Origin: Sva-07 sp942492715
GTDB taxonomy: Bacteria > Actinomycetota > Acidimicrobiia > Acidimicrobiales > Ilumatobacteraceae
DNA length: 64,000 nt
Direction: 5' to 3'
Assembly (NCBI GenBank): GCA_942492715.1
Contig: CALOFW010000005.1
Coordinates: forward strand, 62,001 to 126,000
How positions within the stretch are numbered: the first letter of the stretch is position 1; every line of letters starts with the position of its first letter. Position numbers and translations under genes: made by a program. This document shows, piece by piece, positions 62,203 to 64,000 of the stretch. The notes beneath the pieces are model-generated. The model searched no databases. It was not told the origin of the DNA and worked only from the letters and a program-made list of their open reading frames with translations.

Positions 62203-62263
62203 CCGGCGTCGAGCACGTCGATCCCGGTGACGCCGATGATGCGGGGGATGCAGTCCGAACGCC

Positions 62264-62269
62264 TACGCT
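62264..62269 (+). promoter_or_regulatory. -10 hexamer of the PEBP lipoprotein (decides the start)
   Basis: TACGCT ends exactly 7 bases before GTG 62277, favouring this over ATG 62280. Confidence 0.55.
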
Positions 62270-62276
62270 CCGACGG

Positions 62277-62972
62277 GTGATGGGCGTGATCACCTTCCGA
62301 ACGGCGACGCTCGGCGTCGCGGCGTCGCTGCTCGCCCTGGGCGCAGCGGCGTGCGACACCGGCGACGGCAAACAGCTCCAGCCCTACGATCCCGCCGACT
62401 ACCCCGCGCCGGTGGACACGAGCGACGTCAGCACGAGCCTCGAGATCGGCGCCGGCCAGTTCTCCGCGCCGGCGCCCGGACCCGAACTGGCGGTGTCCCT
62501 CCCGCCGATCGATGCTGTCGAGCCGTTCACGATCACCGCGCCGTGGGCCGACGGCCAGCCGATCGACGCTCGCCACACCTGCGACGGGCTCGACGTGGCA
62601 CCGGCGGTGAGCTGGGGCGCTGTTCCGTCGGGAACGGTCGAGATCGCGCTCGCGCTCGTCGACGATTCCGCAGTCAGCGAGGGCCGGCCGTTCGTCCACT
62701 GGGTGATCACCGGGCTCGACCCCGCCGAGATCGCACTCGCCGAAGGCGACGTCCCACCCGATGCGATCCAAGCGTTGAACTTCTTCGGCAACGTCGGCTA
62801 CGACGGCCCGTGTCCGCCGCCCGGCGACGACGCCCATCAGTACCGCCTCACCGCGTACGCGCTCAACACTCCGCTCGAAGCTGCCGATGGAACACTGGCA
62901 ACCGAACTCCTGGACACCATCGCCGCAGTCACCATCGGATCGGCCGATCTGATCACGACCTACCAGCGCTGA
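62277..62972 (+). CDS. PEBP/YbhB-family lipoprotein
   Basis: 231 residues. The N-terminus (VMGVITFRTATLGVAASLLA then LGAAAC) is a lipoprotein signal with Cys at residue 26. The PEBP fold shows HTCDGLDVAPAVSW, ALALVDDSA, PFVHWVITGLDP and YRLTAYALNTPLE, with the ligand His and Asp in place. Bacterial PEBP proteins of the YbhB group bind phosphorylated or lipid ligands; the function is unclear. Divergent from mca. Confidence 0.88.
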   Translation: MMGVITFRTATLGVAASLLALGAAACDTGDGKQLQPYDPADYPAPVDTSDVSTSLEIGAGQFSAPAPGPELAVSLPPIDAVEPFTITAPWADGQPIDARHTCDGLDVAPAVSWGAVPSGTVEIALALVDDSAVSEGRPFVHWVITGLDPAEIALAEGDVPPDAIQALNFFGNVGYDGPCPPPGDDAHQYRLTAYALNTPLEAADGTLATELLDTIAAVTIGSADLITTYQR

Positions 62973-62990
62973 CCCGGGACGTCGGAGCGA

Positions 62991-63057
62991 CCGGACGCAA
63001 CCAGACGCAAACAGACGCAAACAGACGCAAACAGACGCAAACAGACGCAAACAGACG
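62991..63057. repeat. 10-bp tandem repeat upstream of the GGDEF gene
   Basis: Seven consecutive 10-base units with consensus ACAGACGCAA. The first two have one or two changes and the last is truncated at ACAGACG, running into the GAGGAG ribosome binding site at 63056-63061. The unit matches one DNA helical turn. There are no spacers, so it is not a CRISPR. Confidence 0.9.
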
Positions 63058-63068
63058 AGGAGAGCGCC

Positions 63069-64000
63069 GTGCACGACGGCGACAACGACAACGAGACCGA
63101 GGGCCTGGGAATCGACGCGTTCGCGCTCCCCCTGGCGGCACGCGAGCTCCTCGACGCCGATCGAACCGCGGTGGTGATCATGACGCTCGATGGTGCGGTC
63201 CGGGCGGCGAACGAATCGGCGCTCGAGCTCCTCGGCGCCCCCTCGGTCGAGTCGCTGGCCGTCGGCTCGGCGAGCCACGTGATGCTCCGCTCGATCCTCG
63301 ACCACGCTCCGCGCCACCTCGTGAACGGTTCGACGGACGGCACCTGGCAGGGTGACATCGATCGCATCGACACCGTCGGCGACCAACTCGTCTTCCGCGC
63401 CACCGTGGCGGTTCGCCGCGACGACCAACTCCCCACCGGCGGCTTCATCGGACTGACCGCCCACAACGTCACCTCCGCACGGGCCAACCTGGCCACCCTG
63501 CGCCACCGGGCGACACACGATCCGTTGACCGGCCTGCCCAATCGGCGCCAGATCCTGACGACGCTGTCGCACGCGTTGGCCGATCAACGCGGCCGCCCGG
63601 GTCACGTGGCCGCGATCTTCGTCGACCTCGACCGGCTGAAGCACGTCAACGACGCGCTCGGACACCAGGTCGGTGACCGGCTGCTCGTGTCGGTCGCGCA
63701 ACGGCTCGCCGACACCGTGCGACCACAGGACCGCGTGGCACGGATCGGCGGCGACGAGTTCCTCGCGGTGTGCACCGACATCATCGACGCCGAGGATGCA
63801 CTCGACCTCGCGGATCGGATCCGACGAGCACTGACCGGCCACCTTCGCCTCCGGCAGCTCGACCTCCCGTTCTCCGTCAGCATCGGGGTCGCGCTCTCCG
63901 ACGACGTGGCGCCGCGCGCCGACGACCCGCTGCCGGCGTCGACGCTGATCAGCAACGCCGACACCGCCATGTACGAGGCCAAGACCGCAGGGCGCAGCCG
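63069..64000 (+). CDS. PAS-GGDEF diguanylate cyclase (partial, 3' end outside window)
   Basis: At least 310 residues, open to the window edge. Residues about 35-145 look like a PAS domain (VVIMTLDGAVRAANESALEL; FIGLTAHNVTSARA). The GGDEF domain starts with HDPLTGLPNRRQ. Catalytic GGDEF is at 227-231, and the inhibitory RxxD site (RPQD, 218-221) lies five residues before it. VDLDRLKHVNDALGHQVGD is the metal/substrate helix. It should make cyclic di-GMP under product control. The GTG has a GAGGAG ribosome binding site 7 bases upstream, so it has a leader, into which the 10-bp repeats run. An EAL domain may follow outside the window. Confidence 0.88.
   Translation, partial: MHDGDNDNETEGLGIDAFALPLAARELLDADRTAVVIMTLDGAVRAANESALELLGAPSVESLAVGSASHVMLRSILDHAPRHLVNGSTDGTWQGDIDRIDTVGDQLVFRATVAVRRDDQLPTGGFIGLTAHNVTSARANLATLRHRATHDPLTGLPNRRQILTTLSHALADQRGRPGHVAAIFVDLDRLKHVNDALGHQVGDRLLVSVAQRLADTVRPQDRVARIGGDEFLAVCTDIIDAEDALDLADRIRRALTGHLRLRQLDLPFSVSIGVALSDDVAPRADDPLPASTLISNADTAMYEAKTAGRS

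Noticed and set aside
62991..63060. CRISPR array or a repeated peptide (C-L-R-L-F-A-S-V) on the minus strand
   Set aside because: Units are 10 bases with no spacers, so it is not a CRISPR. The repeated peptide is only the reverse reading of the tandem repeat, with no start, RBS or family match.
62277..63842. Extending mca upstream to 63842 on the minus strand
   Set aside because: The extra part is antisense to the PEBP and GGDEF genes. Mca length and a -10 hexamer 7 bases before 62189 set the start.

Overview
The window is a densely packed, very high-GC bacterial chromosome segment with no rRNA, tRNA, CRISPR array or intact insertion sequence that I can see, and no gene-free stretch above about 200 bases. 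The gene content points to an actinobacterium, most likely of the Acidimicrobiia/Ilumatobacter type. The pointers are a mycothiol S-conjugate amidase (mca), F420-type luciferase-like and PNPOx-like enzymes, a DUF222-HNH (13E12-type) protein, a geranylgeranyl-reductase-like flavoprotein, and many acyl-CoA and SDR enzymes. The class assignment is an inference.

Layout. 1-1465 is the tail of an ABC importer (permease end and NMT1/THI5-like lipoprotein). 1508-9799 (minus) is the translation/transcription core operon rimP-nusA-ylxR-infB-[DsbA-like]-rbfA-truB-ribF, with a leader hairpin before rimP. 9944-11719 is proS. 11731-13550 is a split multifunctional beta-oxidation pair (SDR plus MaoC hydratase). 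13748-17414 holds a flavoprotein reductase, a GNAT enzyme, a small protein and a YeiH-type exporter. 17502-20551 is a MoxR/DUF58/VWA operon. 20583-27681 holds an LLM oxidoreductase, larE, a GH29 fucosidase fused to a beta-helix, typA and a TauE-type exporter. 27707-41874 is a catabolic district of separately transcribed genes (CoA ligases, P450, nitroreductase, acyl-CoA dehydrogenases, SDRs, LLM enzyme, hydrolase) that also contains a GH65 phosphorylase. 41924-48087 carries nuclease-type genes (RecB-like, DUF222-HNH, ERCC4 nuclease) with PAP2, an SDR and a ComB-like phosphatase. 48142-64000 has a TauD dioxygenase, S9 peptidase, P-type ATPase, HtpX, nitrobindin, NudC, thiolase, secreted nuclease, YdjC deacetylase, mca, a PEBP lipoprotein and the start of a PAS-GGDEF cyclase.

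Cross-cutting observations. (1) About two dozen genes have a TANNNT-type -10 hexamer only 6-9 bases before the start codon, most often exactly 7. This is the signature of leaderless transcription, and it fixes several starts. (2) Two families of dispersed intergenic palindromes are present: a 31-39 bp family with a GGGTC-A-GACCC core and a 52 bp family. (3) Three genes (infB, ylxR, the VWA gene) need a one-base correction to give a normal product, which points to sequence indels or real frameshifts. (4) A perfect CsoR-type operator overlaps the -10 of the TauE-type exporter. (5) A 10-bp tandem repeat abuts the ribosome binding site of the GGDEF gene.
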